Shown: positions 1 through 8,514 of the stretch, in pieces
How positions within the stretch are numbered: position 1 is the first letter of the stretch
Layout: every line of letters starts with the position of its first letter
Origin: Caballeronia cordobensis
Lineage (GTDB): Bacteria > Pseudomonadota > Gammaproteobacteria > Burkholderiales > Burkholderiaceae
Assembly (NCBI RefSeq): GCF_001544575.2
Contig: NZ_FCNY02000001.1
Location: 496,001-560,000 of the forward strand
DNA length: 64,000 nt
Reading direction: 5' to 3'
Program-made: the position numbers and the translations under genes
The notes under the pieces: model-generated
What the model saw: the letters and a program-made list of their open reading frames with translations, nothing else
Database searches by the model: none
What the model was told of the DNA's origin: nothing

Positions 1-254
1 CTGATCGCGCCGAGCACGGAGAGATCGATCATGTGATCTTCGCCCAGACGCTCGGCCCACCGCGGAAATTCGCGCGCGATCGCGGCACGAAAGCCGTCGC
101 GGCATTCCAGTTCCACGCGATGCCGCTGTCCGTAATCGAAGCCGAGCGTCTCGACCGTCCTGTAGCGTTCTAGCGCCCAGGCGAGGCACGTGGCCGAGTC
201 CTGGCCGCCGGAGAACAGCACGAGCGCGCTGTCTTTAGCGTCTATACGAGTCAC
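1..254 (-). CDS. queC: 7-cyano-7-deazaguanine synthase QueC (N-terminal fragment)
   Basis: The reverse strand encodes [17 protein letters not shown].. followed by a [18 protein letters not shown] segment and [13 protein letters not shown], running off the left edge. The SGGQDS stretch is the ATP-pyrophosphatase PP-loop of QueC, which converts 7-carboxy-7-deazaguanine and ammonia to preQ0 in queuosine biosynthesis. About 84 codons are present, roughly the first third of the protein. I chose the GTG at 252-254 because it lies just before the conserved N-terminus and no nearer ATG is in frame. The zinc-binding cysteines near the C-terminus lie outside the window. Confidence 0.88.
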   Translation of the reverse strand, partial: MTRIDAKDSALVLFSGGQDSATCLAWALERYRTVETLGFDYGQRHRVELECRDGFRAAIAREFPRWAERLGEDHMIDLSVLGAI

Positions 255-777
255 CGTGAAAACTCCGTACTCCGTGAATGAGATGGCGTCGCGCGCCGCA
301 CAGGCAGTCGGAGCGACCGGACTTCGCAATGAGCGGCGACGCGGGCGGCAATGCCCGCGAGTCCAGTATAGGCCGGCGGCCTTCGCCCGGACGCGCACAC
401 CTCTTATGCCGCCGATAGCGGGACAGCGGCGCGTCGCGCACGCGTTTCGGAGCGTCGAAAAGAAAAGGACTTGCGGGTCCGAGGACGAGGCAAGTCCTTA
501 ATTCGGCGCGAATTTTATCACGGGGCACGGTTGTTCGCTGAGCGCTGCGCGACTGGCGGGAGTCGATCATTTCATCCGCGATGCCGGCGAATTTCACGAA
601 GCAATTCCGGGTTTTCGTCGGAACGATAGTAGCCTATGCGCGTTGACGCCAATTTCAGAAAATATTGCTCGTTTTGGCGAAATAAATCGGTAATTTGTTT
701 CGGCGGCATGCGCGCTCAGCGGCCCTGCCGTCGCGCTACGCCTCCTGCGGTCGGAAACATCATTCTTCGGCATCCGA
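255..777. other. Intergenic region between queC and the lipoprotein gene
   Basis: About 520 bp between two divergent genes. Open frames here on both strands are GC-rich shadows without recognisable domains. The only clear structure is the inverted repeat at 465-499. I see no convincing sigma-70 promoter pair, although a TATACT-like hexamer occurs on the minus strand near 366-371. Confidence 0.5.
465..499 (-). terminator. Hairpin with U-tract on the minus strand upstream of queC
   Basis: Perfect 10-bp inverted repeat AAGGACTTGC (465-474) and GCAAGTCCTT (490-499). Read on the minus strand it is followed by TTTTCTTTTC, the form of an intrinsic terminator. It lies about 210 bp upstream of queC in the same direction, with no gene between 500 and 777 to terminate, so it may be a leader element or the remnant of another transcription unit. 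Confidence 0.5.
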
Positions 778-1965
778 ATGAATTCAGCACCGAAAGTCGC
801 GCTGATGGGCGGCGTGTTCGCTGCACTCATTTTTCTCGCCGCCTGCGGCGGCGGCAAGGATGCCCCGAACGCCACCACGAGCGTGGAAGCTAGCGCACCG
901 GGCAACGCCGTCGCGGCCAGCGAGGCGACCGCCGCCAGCAGCACGAAAACGACCGAAACGCCCACGAACGACGCCACCGCCGCAAGCAGCCCCGTCGCGG
1001 CCAGCGGCGCCCCTGCTTCGAGTGACACGGCGTCGACGTCGCGTGGCATCTTCTACGGTGCGAACGGCCACAACAACGGCGGCGGCGCATACGACATCTC
1101 GAGCCCGGCGCTACAGCTTGCCCAATTGCAGAATCTGGGCGTGAAGCTCTATCGGAACGAGGTGTACAACCGGGCATCGGTGAACAAGCTCGCCGGCATC
1201 GCGAAGATGATGGCCGCGGGCGGCGTGACCGTCTTCCCTGTCCTGCTGGTCGGCACGGACTTCGACAGCGAGTCCGACGCTCATGACGCGGGCTACACGC
1301 TCGGCCGTCAAACGGCGCAGTCTTACCGCTATCCCTACTACGAGGTCGCGAACGAACTCGGCTCCAGCAACGGCGCGCTGCTCGGCAACGTGGACGGCGT
1401 CTATCCGGAACAGTACGACAACGCCATCTTTCAGAAGGCGCGCGGCGCGATCCGCGGGTTGATCGCGGGCATCAAGTCGGTGGACACGTCGGGCAAGATC
1501 ATCCTGGGCGGCGAGACCTGGCTGCATTATGGCTTCGATCAGATGCTCGCGGCAGGCACGCAGCCCGACGGATCAGGCGGTCATCCGGTGGTGACGTGGG
1601 ACATCACGGCATGGCACTGGTATTCGGAACAAGGCGACATCACCAACGCTTGTGGCGGCACCGGTTGCCACAACGTGCTTCGCGTCCTGCAGCGCTTCGG
1701 CAAGCCGATCTGGCTGACGGAGTTCGGCGTGCGTCCCTGGCACGGCAGCGATCAGCAGATCGCGTCGTACACGGTCGGCAACCGGATGATGGCGCAGTTC
1801 GTATCGTTGGCTTCGCAGTACGACGTGCAGGCCATTCAGGTGTATCAGCTTTACGATGATCCGTCGGACGGCGAAGGTAACTACGGCCTCGTGAAGAACG
1901 ACGGCAAGACGGAAAAGGCTGCGTACACGGCGTTCAAGAACTTTGTCGCGGCGAATCCGAAGTGA
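778..1965 (+). CDS. Lipoprotein with glycoside-hydrolase-like TIM barrel
   Basis: A 395-aa exported lipoprotein. Residues 1-22 form a signal peptide ending in the lipobox LAAC (Cys23). A low-complexity Ala/Ser/Thr linker follows (about 24-88), then a barrel-like domain. YYEVANELG (Glu193) and IWLTEFG (Glu315) look like the acid/base (NE) and nucleophile (TEFG) glutamates of clan GH-A glycosidases. WDITAWHWY precedes the second glutamate, as in beta-1,3/1,4-glycanases and GH39-like proteins. The substrate cannot be told from sequence; a role on exopolysaccharide or plant polysaccharide is inference. It is convergent with the tRNA-Phe unit across a shared terminator. The family level (GH-A-like) is reasonably secure, the specificity is not. 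Confidence 0.75.
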   Translation: MNSAPKVALMGGVFAALIFLAACGGGKDAPNATTSVEASAPGNAVAASEATAASSTKTTETPTNDATAASSPVAASGAPASSDTASTSRGIFYGANGHNNGGGAYDISSPALQLAQLQNLGVKLYRNEVYNRASVNKLAGIAKMMAAGGVTVFPVLLVGTDFDSESDAHDAGYTLGRQTAQSYRYPYYEVANELGSSNGALLGNVDGVYPEQYDNAIFQKARGAIRGLIAGIKSVDTSGKIILGGETWLHYGFDQMLAAGTQPDGSGGHPVVTWDITAWHWYSEQGDITNACGGTGCHNVLRVLQRFGKPIWLTEFGVRPWHGSDQQIASYTVGNRMMAQFVSLASQYDVQAIQVYQLYDDPSDGEGNYGLVKNDGKTEKAAYTAFKNFVAANPK

Positions 1966-1987
1966 GATTGGATCGTGGAAAAAGAAA

Positions 1988-2018
1988 AAGCCCGAGAGCG
2001 ATAAACACTCTCGGGCTT
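1988..2018. terminator. Bidirectional intrinsic terminator
   Basis: An 11-bp perfect stem, AAGCCCGAGAG (1988-1998) with CTCTCGGGCTT (2008-2018), flanked by A-rich sequence on the left and TTCTTGC on the right. It sits between the convergent lipoprotein gene and tRNA-Phe and can serve both directions. Confidence 0.85.
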
Positions 2019-2027
2019 CTTGCATTC

Positions 2028-2103
2028 TGGTGGCCTGGGGCGGAATCGAACCACCGACACGCGGATTTTCAATCCGCTGCTCTACCAACTGAGCTACCGG
2101 GCC
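2028..2103 (-). tRNA. tRNA-Phe (GAA)
   Basis: The reverse strand folds as a full cloverleaf of 76 nt including an encoded CCA. The acceptor begins GGCCCGG, the D-arm is GCTCAGTTGGTAGAGC, and the anticodon arm GCGGA-TTGAAAA-TCCGC gives anticodon GAA. The T-arm is GGTGG-TTCGATT-CCGCC. One acceptor-stem pair is non-canonical: position 5 (C) faces position 68 (A). It is transcribed in the same direction as the ntrY/ntrX-like cluster upstream. Confidence 0.95.
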
Positions 2104-2187
2104 AACGAAGAGGTGAAACTATAGCAGAGACTATCGTGCCCCTCAAGCCCCTCTGCGCATTTTTCTGCAGAATAGTCGAAGACGCCG

Positions 2188-2901
2188 TCAGACCTCGCTC
2201 TTGTTCTTGCCGAGATCGACGCCCAGTTGCTTGAGCTTGCGATACAAGTGCGTGCGCTCCAGTCCCGTCTTTTCCGCGACGCGCGTCATGCTGCCGTTCT
2301 CGCGCGCGAGGTGATACTCGAAGTACGCGCGCTCGAACGCGTCGCGCGCATCGCGCAACGGGATATCGAACGAGATGGACGCCGTCTGTCCCGCCTGATT
2401 CTGCGCCGCGCCGCTCGCAGCCGCATCGCCGGATGCGTTCAGCGACGACGCCATCGGCAATGCAGCCGCCACGGGCACGCCCGATGCGCTCGCGCTCGCC
2501 GGCGGCTTCGCGGCCGCGGCCACGGGCGCCGGCGCGGTGCCGTGCGCAAGCCCCTGCTCGACCGCCTTCAGCAGCTTTTGCAGCGCGATGGGCTTCTCGA
2601 GAAAGTTGAGCGCGCCGATCTTGGTCGCTTCGACCGCCGTGTCGATGGTCGCGTGGCCCGACATCATGATCACCGGCATCGTCAGCTTGCCCTGCGCGGC
2701 CCACTCTTTGAGCAGGGTCACGCCATCGGTGTCGGGCATCCAGATGTCGAGCAATACGAGATCGGGCGTCTGCTGCAGACGGTAGTCGCGCGCATGCTGC
2801 GCGTTCTCCGCCACTTCCACAACGTGACCTTCATCGCTCAGGATCTCGGAGAGCAGTTCCCGGATCCCCATTTCATCGTCTACCACCAGGATGGTTGCCA
2901 T
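2188..2901 (-). CDS. Response regulator, NtrX-like without AAA+ domain (REC + Fis-type HTH)
   Basis: A 237-aa response regulator. The N-terminal receiver domain (about 1-120) has the acidic pocket VVDDE, phospho-acceptor Asp52 in LVLLDIWMPD, the conserved Thr/Ser region (IMMSGHA) and the KP motif. An Ala/Pro-rich linker follows, and the C-terminus (about 190-230) is a Fis-type helix-turn-helix (RVAEKTGLERTHLYRKLKQL). The receiver most resembles NtrX, but the central sigma-54 AAA+ domain of classical NtrX is absent, so it cannot act as a standard sigma-54 activator. Its ATG directly follows the TAA of the upstream histidine kinase, so the two form one translationally linked two-component pair. 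Targets unknown; nitrogen or redox control is inferred from the family. Confidence 0.88.
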   Translation of the reverse strand: MATILVVDDEMGIRELLSEILSDEGHVVEVAENAQHARDYRLQQTPDLVLLDIWMPDTDGVTLLKEWAAQGKLTMPVIMMSGHATIDTAVEATKIGALNFLEKPIALQKLLKAVEQGLAHGTAPAPVAAAAKPPASASASGVPVAAALPMASSLNASGDAAASGAAQNQAGQTASISFDIPLRDARDAFERAYFEYHLARENGSMTRVAEKTGLERTHLYRKLKQLGVDLGKNKSEV

Positions 2902-5331
2902 TTAAGCTGCCCTTGTCTGCACTGTTGCTTTTGTCGTTCCGTGATTCCCCGCGGCACCGGCCCCCGGCGGCGTCGCGCCGGGCGCTGCGGTATCGTCCGC
3001 GAGTTGTAGAAACAGAATCGATATCTGCGCCCCTTCGATCACATCCGCTGTCTTCGAGCGGTTGCGTATGTCGATGCGCGCGCCATGCTCGTCGACGATC
3101 TTCTTCACGGTTGCAAGTCCCAGACCCGTGCCCTTCGCTTTCGTCGTCACGTAAGGCTCGAAAGCCCGCGAAAGGATACGCGCCGGAAAGCCCGTGCCGT
3201 TGTCCGAGACCGTCAGGCGAACCGCGACGCGCGCATGACCCGAAGCATCGGGCTCGCCATATTCTACTGTCCTCGTTTCGAGGAGCACGCGCGGCTCCGC
3301 GACATCCGCCACCGCGTCCTGCGCGTTCTGAAGCAGGTTGTGGATGACCTGGCGAATCTGCGTCGCGTCGCCGCGAATCACCGGCAGCTTCGCGAGATCG
3401 ACCTTGATCGGCGTCTTGCCGTCTTCGATGCCGTAAAGCGTCAGCACTTCGCCCACGAGCTCGTTCAGTTGCAGATTGCCGAGCACGGCGGGCGGCGTGC
3501 GCGCGTATTCGCGGAAATCGTCGACCATCTGCTTCATCGCCTGCACCTGATTGACGATGGTCGTCGACGCGCGCTTGAGCACCTCGGCGTCCGTCGGCGC
3601 GAGTTTGTCGGCGAGCTTCATTTGCAGGCGCTCCGCCGAAAGCTGAATGGGCGTGAGCGGATTCTTGATCTCGTGCGCGAGACGCCGCGCGACTTCGCCC
3701 CACGCGACCGAGCGCTGTGCGGAGATGACGTCGGAAATGTCATCGAACACGACGACGTAGCCGGTCGTCTCCGCATCTTCGGAGTCGCTCTCGGTCACGC
3801 TCAGCAATTGCGTGCCTCGCACGAGCAGCGTGAGCGGATCGTTCTCGCCCGGCACCGTCACCGCGACCTGCTGCTGCCAGTGACCGCGATCGCCGACCGG
3901 ATGATCCGAGCCGCTCGATGCCGCATCGCGTTCGGCGAACGCCTTTTTCACCATCGCGCCGAATTCCGCGAGGACATCGATATGATCGAGCGGCTGATTG
4001 ACCAGCGCGCCGAACGGCTGGCGGAAGATGCGCTCCGCCCCGCGATTCGCCGTGGCGAGGCGGAACTGCCGGTCGAACACGAACACGCCCGCGGTGAGGT
4101 TCGCGAGAATGCTTTCCAGATACGCCTTCGAATGCTCGAGCGCGATGCGATTGTTCTCGACCGCCGCGCGCGCCTCGGATAGCTGGCGCGTCATCGCGTT
4201 GAACGACTGCGTGAGAAAGCCGAGTTCGTCGCGCGAATTGATTTCCCGTTTGGGCGTGTAGTCGCCTTCGGCCACTTCCTTCGTGCCCTGCGCGAGCAGG
4301 AACAGCGGGCGCGCGAGCTGATTGCCAAGCGCGAGCGCAAGCATCATGGCGATGAAGGTCGCGAGAAAGAGCGCGAGCGTCAGCGTGCCGATATACATCT
4401 TGCGCAAGCCCGTGCGCCCGAGCCGCTTTTCCTGATACTCGCGATACGCGCGCTGCACGGCATCGGCGTTGCGCGCGAGCTCCTGGCTCACCGGCTGCTC
4501 GATCTGCAGGAAGCGGTCGACGTGCTGAAACTCGGTCGTTGTCGTCGGATCGGGAATCTTCGTGACCACGCGTAATCGCAGCGCGCCCTTCGGCCCGTTC
4601 GATTTCGGATCGCCGTCTATCTCGCCTTCGATCGCGCCATACGGATGATCCTGCGCCTCCTTGAGCATCGTGCTCGTCGGCTCGTTGGTCGGCAGGAGCG
4701 CGTAGTAATTGCCCGATGCCTGCGCCACCGTGCGCAAGCCCGTACCGCGCTGCAAGCCGTTGTTCGACGACAGATCCTCGCGGTTGTACTGATCGCGCGG
4801 ACGCTCGAACACGACGGCATCCTGCACGCCGTACTGATCGCGCAAGCGCAACAGCGAAAGCGTGAGGCTCGACGGATCGGCGCTCGCGAGCTGATCGCTC
4901 ATCTGCCGGCCGCGGTTCTTGAAGTCGGCGAGCGAGGTTTCGAGCATGCCGCGGCCGAGCGTGAGGCCTGACGTAAGCGCGGTTTCCACGTTCACGTCGA
5001 ACCACGATTCGATGCTGCGCGACACGAACTGATACGAAACCACATAGATGATCGCGCCCGGCACCACGCCGACGAGCGCGAAGATGAGCGCGAGCTTCGC
5101 CAGCAATCGCGTGCCGAAGCGCCCTTGCCTCACCCGTGTCACGATGATCACGATTAGGCTGATGACGATGAGCATGAAGACGATCGCCACCGCCACGTTC
5201 GCCGCGTAGAGCCAGCCGTAATAGCGGTCGAAGAACTCGGTGTTCGCGCTCGCGAGCGCGAGCATCACGAGCAGCAGAACCGCCGTGAGCGCAACCGTGG
5301 AGACGAGCAGCCGGACGACGAAACTTTTCAT
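2902..5331 (-). CDS. ntrY: Sensor histidine kinase, NtrY-like
   Basis: A membrane histidine kinase of 809 aa from the ATG at 5331 (MKSFVVRLL). Three hydrophobic segments lie near 8-28, 44-66 and 78-101, then a large extracytoplasmic loop and another membrane segment near 312-336. HAMP follows (about 337-390), a PAS domain (about 400-540), HisKA with H553 in LAHEIKNPLTPIQ, and the ATPase with N-box HNLLQNAQDA and G-boxes DNGTGFP and KGTGLGL. This is NtrY architecture. A GTG 33 bp upstream (5364) is possible and would overlap the DUF4390 stop; I prefer the ATG because it begins right at the first membrane helix. The cluster rsmB-DUF4390-ntrY-ntrX is tightly packed and probably co-transcribed. 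Confidence 0.9.
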   Translation of the reverse strand: MKSFVVRLLVSTVALTAVLLLVMLALASANTEFFDRYYGWLYAANVAVAIVFMLIVISLIVIIVTRVRQGRFGTRLLAKLALIFALVGVVPGAIIYVVSYQFVSRSIESWFDVNVETALTSGLTLGRGMLETSLADFKNRGRQMSDQLASADPSSLTLSLLRLRDQYGVQDAVVFERPRDQYNREDLSSNNGLQRGTGLRTVAQASGNYYALLPTNEPTSTMLKEAQDHPYGAIEGEIDGDPKSNGPKGALRLRVVTKIPDPTTTTEFQHVDRFLQIEQPVSQELARNADAVQRAYREYQEKRLGRTGLRKMYIGTLTLALFLATFIAMMLALALGNQLARPLFLLAQGTKEVAEGDYTPKREINSRDELGFLTQSFNAMTRQLSEARAAVENNRIALEHSKAYLESILANLTAGVFVFDRQFRLATANRGAERIFRQPFGALVNQPLDHIDVLAEFGAMVKKAFAERDAASSGSDHPVGDRGHWQQQVAVTVPGENDPLTLLVRGTQLLSVTESDSEDAETTGYVVVFDDISDVISAQRSVAWGEVARRLAHEIKNPLTPIQLSAERLQMKLADKLAPTDAEVLKRASTTIVNQVQAMKQMVDDFREYARTPPAVLGNLQLNELVGEVLTLYGIEDGKTPIKVDLAKLPVIRGDATQIRQVIHNLLQNAQDAVADVAEPRVLLETRTVEYGEPDASGHARVAVRLTVSDNGTGFPARILSRAFEPYVTTKAKGTGLGLATVKKIVDEHGARIDIRNRSKTADVIEGAQISILFLQLADDTAAPGATPPGAGAAGNHGTTKATVQTRAA

Positions 5332-5353
5332 GTCCGTGCGGCCGCGTCGAAAT

Positions 5354-5950
5354 CTATTTCGCACGTTCCGCCGCCGTAAATGTAAAACGCTTCCAGTCCG
5401 AGGAAAGGTTCCAGTCGCGGTTATTCACCGCATCGATCTGGAACGGCTTGGGCATCAATGCGATGTCGAGCTGCATGCGCACCGATGCGGTATAGGTTTC
5501 TCCGCCATGTACCTGATTGCGGTCGATGACGTGCCACGAAGTCACGTGCCGGATGACCGCGAGCGCCTCGTTGAGCGAGGCGAAACGCAACTGAAGGCCG
5601 CCCGTGGACACGCGATATTCGTTCGTCAGCGGCTGATAGGAAAGCCGGATGCTCTGCGACACGTTGACCGGTTCTTCGTCGAACCAATACCAGCGCGGCC
5701 GCGACAGCGCAAAGTCGATGGTGAAATAGAGCGGCACGCTGCGGTTCACGGCTTCTTCGAGACTGCTGTTGAGATCGAAGTCGAAATGCGCGTCGAGACT
5801 CCAGCCCGCATTGTCGGCCTGCAAAGACGCGCGCTGCACGGCGATCGTCTCGGCAAACGCCGGTTCGGCTGTGGCGAAGGTCAGCCAGAGCGTCAGCGCA
5901 GTCCAGATGACGGCCGCGAGCCGAAGCGGAAAAAAGCGTTTGATCGTCAC
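5354..5950 (-). CDS. DUF4390 domain-containing exported protein
   Basis: A 198-aa protein with an N-terminal signal sequence (about 1-33, ending near PAFAETIA) and a DUF4390-type body: WSLDAHFDFDL, VPLYFTIDF, RPRWYWFDE and LSYQPLTNEYRVS are conserved features of this family, which occurs beside NtrY-type kinases in beta-proteobacteria. Molecular function is unknown; a periplasmic partner or modulator of the kinase is inference from linkage. Its ATG overlaps the rsmB stop by 4 bp (5947-5950), which indicates translational coupling. Confidence 0.85.
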   Translation of the reverse strand: MTIKRFFPLRLAAVIWTALTLWLTFATAEPAFAETIAVQRASLQADNAGWSLDAHFDFDLNSSLEEAVNRSVPLYFTIDFALSRPRWYWFDEEPVNVSQSIRLSYQPLTNEYRVSTGGLQLRFASLNEALAVIRHVTSWHVIDRNQVHGGETYTASVRMQLDIALMPKPFQIDAVNNRDWNLSSDWKRFTFTAAERAK

Positions 5951-7365
5951 CGTTTCTGAAAGCGCGCGTAGAAGAATCCGTCGTGGTCCGCGATGATTTC
6001 CGCGTCCCGGTCCGGACTCGCGAGATTTGTACTGTCCGGTGAACCTTGCACCGCGTCCGCGCTCGCGCGCGCCGCTGTCGGCAACAATTGGCCCGGCGCG
6101 TCCAATCGTACCGCATCTTCATGCGCGGTTCCAAACCAGCGTGCCTGCTCTTCGCCCTCCTCGGGAAAGATCGAACATGTCACGTAAAGCAGCTCGCCGC
6201 CCTTCGCGACGAGCGGCCACAACGCGTTCAGAATGCGCCGCTGCTCGGCGACGAGCGCATCGATGTCCGACGCGCGCCGCAGCCAGCGAATGTCCGGATG
6301 ACGCCGCACGATGCCCGACGCCGAGCACGGCACGTCCGCGAGAATGCGATCGAACGGCGTGCCGTCGAACCATTGCGCGGGATCGCCGGCGTCGCCGACT
6401 TCGATTCGCGCATCGAGCTTGAGGCGCGTCAGATTCTGTCCGATGCGGCCCGAGCGCTCGGCATCGCTTTCGAGCGCGATCAGATCGACATCCGCGAGTT
6501 CGAGAATATGGCCCGTCTTTCCGCCGGGCGCGGCGCACGCGTCGAGCACGCGCATGCCGTCCTTCGCGGCGAGCAGTTGCGCGGCGAGTTGCGCGCCCGC
6601 ATCCTGCACCGACACGACGCCCTCGTCGAAGCCGGGAATGCGATCGACGGGCATCGGCGTTTTCAGGCGCACCGCGTGCAGACCCGCCGCGTCCGCTTCG
6701 ATATGCGCCTCGCGCAGACGCGACAGATAGTCATCGACGCTGGCATGCCGCGCGTTCACGCGCAGCGTGAGCGGCCCTTGCGCATTGCCCGCTTCGAGGA
6801 TGCGCTCCCAGGCGTTCGGCTGGCCGCGTCTGACTGCGTCGATCCACCATTGTGGATAGTTCCAGCGCGCGACTTCGTTCTTGCGCACTTCGTCGATCGA
6901 GCTATCGCGCTCGCGCAGGAAATTGCGCAGCACCGCGTTGACCAGCCCCTTCGCGAAGGCAAACTCGCGGCGCGCGGCAATCGCGGTCACAGCCTGATCG
7001 ACGACGGTGAAGGGCGTGTAGGCCGCGCGCGCTTCGTCGTCGGCGAGCAGTGTGAACGCGCAGACGAGCACGTTGGCCACATGCGGCGGCGGTGCTTTCT
7101 TCACCAGCTTGTGGAGGAGCGCATCGGCGAGCGCGAGACGGCGCATCGTGCGATACGCGATGTCCTGAACCGCGCCGCGCGCCGCCGCGGATTTGCCGGT
7201 GCCGACGACCGTCTGCAACGCCGCCGGCAGCGCCGAGCCCGCACGCACCGCGCCCACGGCTTGCGCCGCGCTGTCGAGCGCGAACGCGAGCGAATCGGGC
7301 GCGAGATGCAGCGCGCTCAGGCGGGAATGCGCGGCGGCGGGCCGCCGGGAAGGCTTGTCGGTCAT
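5947..7365 (-). CDS. rsmB: 16S rRNA (cytosine967-C5)-methyltransferase RsmB
   Basis: A 472-aa protein starting MTDKPSRRPAAAHSRLS. The N-terminal NusB-like RNA-binding domain (about 30-170) is followed by the Rossmann m5C-methyltransferase domain with the SAM motif LDACAAPGGKTGH, the DVPCSASGI motif (release cysteine) and VTCSIFPEEGE (catalytic cysteine). It methylates C967 of 16S rRNA. The open frame extends to 7485, but that stretch covers the htpX terminator and lacks homology-like sequence, so the ATG at 7363-7365 is preferred. First gene of the cluster that continues through DUF4390, ntrY and the ntrX-like gene. Confidence 0.93.
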   Translation of the reverse strand: MTDKPSRRPAAAHSRLSALHLAPDSLAFALDSAAQAVGAVRAGSALPAALQTVVGTGKSAAARGAVQDIAYRTMRRLALADALLHKLVKKAPPPHVANVLVCAFTLLADDEARAAYTPFTVVDQAVTAIAARREFAFAKGLVNAVLRNFLRERDSSIDEVRKNEVARWNYPQWWIDAVRRGQPNAWERILEAGNAQGPLTLRVNARHASVDDYLSRLREAHIEADAAGLHAVRLKTPMPVDRIPGFDEGVVSVQDAGAQLAAQLLAAKDGMRVLDACAAPGGKTGHILELADVDLIALESDAERSGRIGQNLTRLKLDARIEVGDAGDPAQWFDGTPFDRILADVPCSASGIVRRHPDIRWLRRASDIDALVAEQRRILNALWPLVAKGGELLYVTCSIFPEEGEEQARWFGTAHEDAVRLDAPGQLLPTAARASADAVQGSPDSTNLASPDRDAEIIADHDGFFYARFQKR

Positions 7366-7467
7366 GGCGAAACGGAAACGGTCAACGGCTGTGCGCGGAG
7401 TCGCGCGAACGGGGAATTGTAACGTGCGGGGATTGCGCGCCCCGGCGGGCGGCGGCCGGACAAGAAA

Positions 7468-7498
7468 AAGGCCGTTCCGGCGCAACCGGAACGGCCTT
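7468..7498 (-). terminator. Intrinsic terminator downstream of htpX
   Basis: A perfect 13-bp stem, AAGGCCGTTCCGG (7468-7480) with CCGGAACGGCCTT (7486-7498) and a 5-nt loop, followed on the minus strand by TTTCTTG. It separates htpX from rsmB. Confidence 0.9.
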
Positions 7499-7517
7499 CA
7501 TGACAACGTTACGCGCT

Positions 7518-8372
7518 TTAGAAACGGCCCGTGCGCGCCATCTCCATCAGACGGGCGACGCGCTCTTCCGTCGCGGGGTGCGTCGAGAACAGATTCGCGA
7601 TGCCGCCGCCCGACAGCGGATTCATGATCATCATCTGCGCGGTCGCCGGGTGCTGCTCGGCGGTCGGGAACGGCACCCCGCTCGCGTAAGCGTGAATCTT
7701 TTCCAGCGCGCTTGCGAGCGCCTGCGGATCGCCTGAAATCTCCGCGCCGCCGCGATCGGCTTCGAATTCGCGCGCGCGGGAAATCGCCATCTGGATCAGC
7801 GCGCCCGCGATCGGCGCGAGAATCGCCAGCAAAATGCCCGCGATCGGATTGACCGGACGGCCTTCGTCGTCGCGCCCGCCGAAGAACATCGCGAAGTTCG
7901 CGAGCGCGGAGATCGCGCCGGCCATCGTCGCCGAGACGGTCGAGATCAGGATGTCGCGGTGCTTCACGTGCGCCAGTTCGTGCGCCATCACGCCGCGCAT
8001 TTCGCGCTCGGACAGCACGCGCAGAATGCCCGTGGTCGCCGCGACCGCCGCGTGCTCCGGATTGCGGCCCGTCGCGAACGCGTTCGGCGCGTCTTCGTTG
8101 ATCAGATAGACGCGCGGCATCGGCAACTGAGCGCGCGTGGCGAGCTCGCGCACCATGCGATAAAACTGCGGCGCGGTGGTTTCGTCGACTTCCTGCGCGT
8201 TGTACATGCGCAGAACCATCTTGTCCGAGAACCAGTACGAAAAGAAATTCATGCCGAGCGCGATGATCAGCGCGAGCATCATGCCCTTCGATCCGCCGAT
8301 CATGCCGCCGATCACGACAAAGAGGGCCGTGATCGCAGCCATCAGCATCGCGGTTTTGACCCAGTTGAACAT
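7518..8372 (-). CDS. htpX: Protease HtpX homolog (M48 zinc metalloprotease)
   Basis: A 284-aa integral membrane protease. N-terminal transmembrane helices (about 5-24 and 31-49), the zinc-binding HELAH motif at 131-135, the second glutamate in REFEADRGG near residue 205, and hydrophobic segments between them match HtpX. The family degrades misfolded inner-membrane proteins, with overlap with FtsH. I chose the ATG at 8372 (MFNWVKTAM) rather than the open-frame start at 8393, since MFNW is the family N-terminus. A strong terminator follows. Confidence 0.95.
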   Translation of the reverse strand: MFNWVKTAMLMAAITALFVVIGGMIGGSKGMMLALIIALGMNFFSYWFSDKMVLRMYNAQEVDETTAPQFYRMVRELATRAQLPMPRVYLINEDAPNAFATGRNPEHAAVAATTGILRVLSEREMRGVMAHELAHVKHRDILISTVSATMAGAISALANFAMFFGGRDDEGRPVNPIAGILLAILAPIAGALIQMAISRAREFEADRGGAEISGDPQALASALEKIHAYASGVPFPTAEQHPATAQMMIMNPLSGGGIANLFSTHPATEERVARLMEMARTGRF

Positions 8373-8514
8373 GTCCGGAGCTCCTCTCCTCAAATGCAGT
8401 GCGCGAAGTGCGCGGTTGCCCCGGCCGACATGACCGGGACCACGATTGTAAGCAAAATGTTAGATAGGGGCGTCCGTCAATAATTCAATCCGCGCCGACG
8501 CAATTTGAAGCGAT

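Noticed and set aside
594..1177. Several long open frames antisense to the lipoprotein gene
   Set aside because: High GC gives long shadow frames; they are Arg/Ala-rich, overlap a gene with clear signal peptide and catalytic motifs, and carry no domain.
2902..4182. Long rightward frames antisense to the ntrY-like gene
   Set aside because: Arg/His-rich shadow translations opposite a kinase with all motifs intact.
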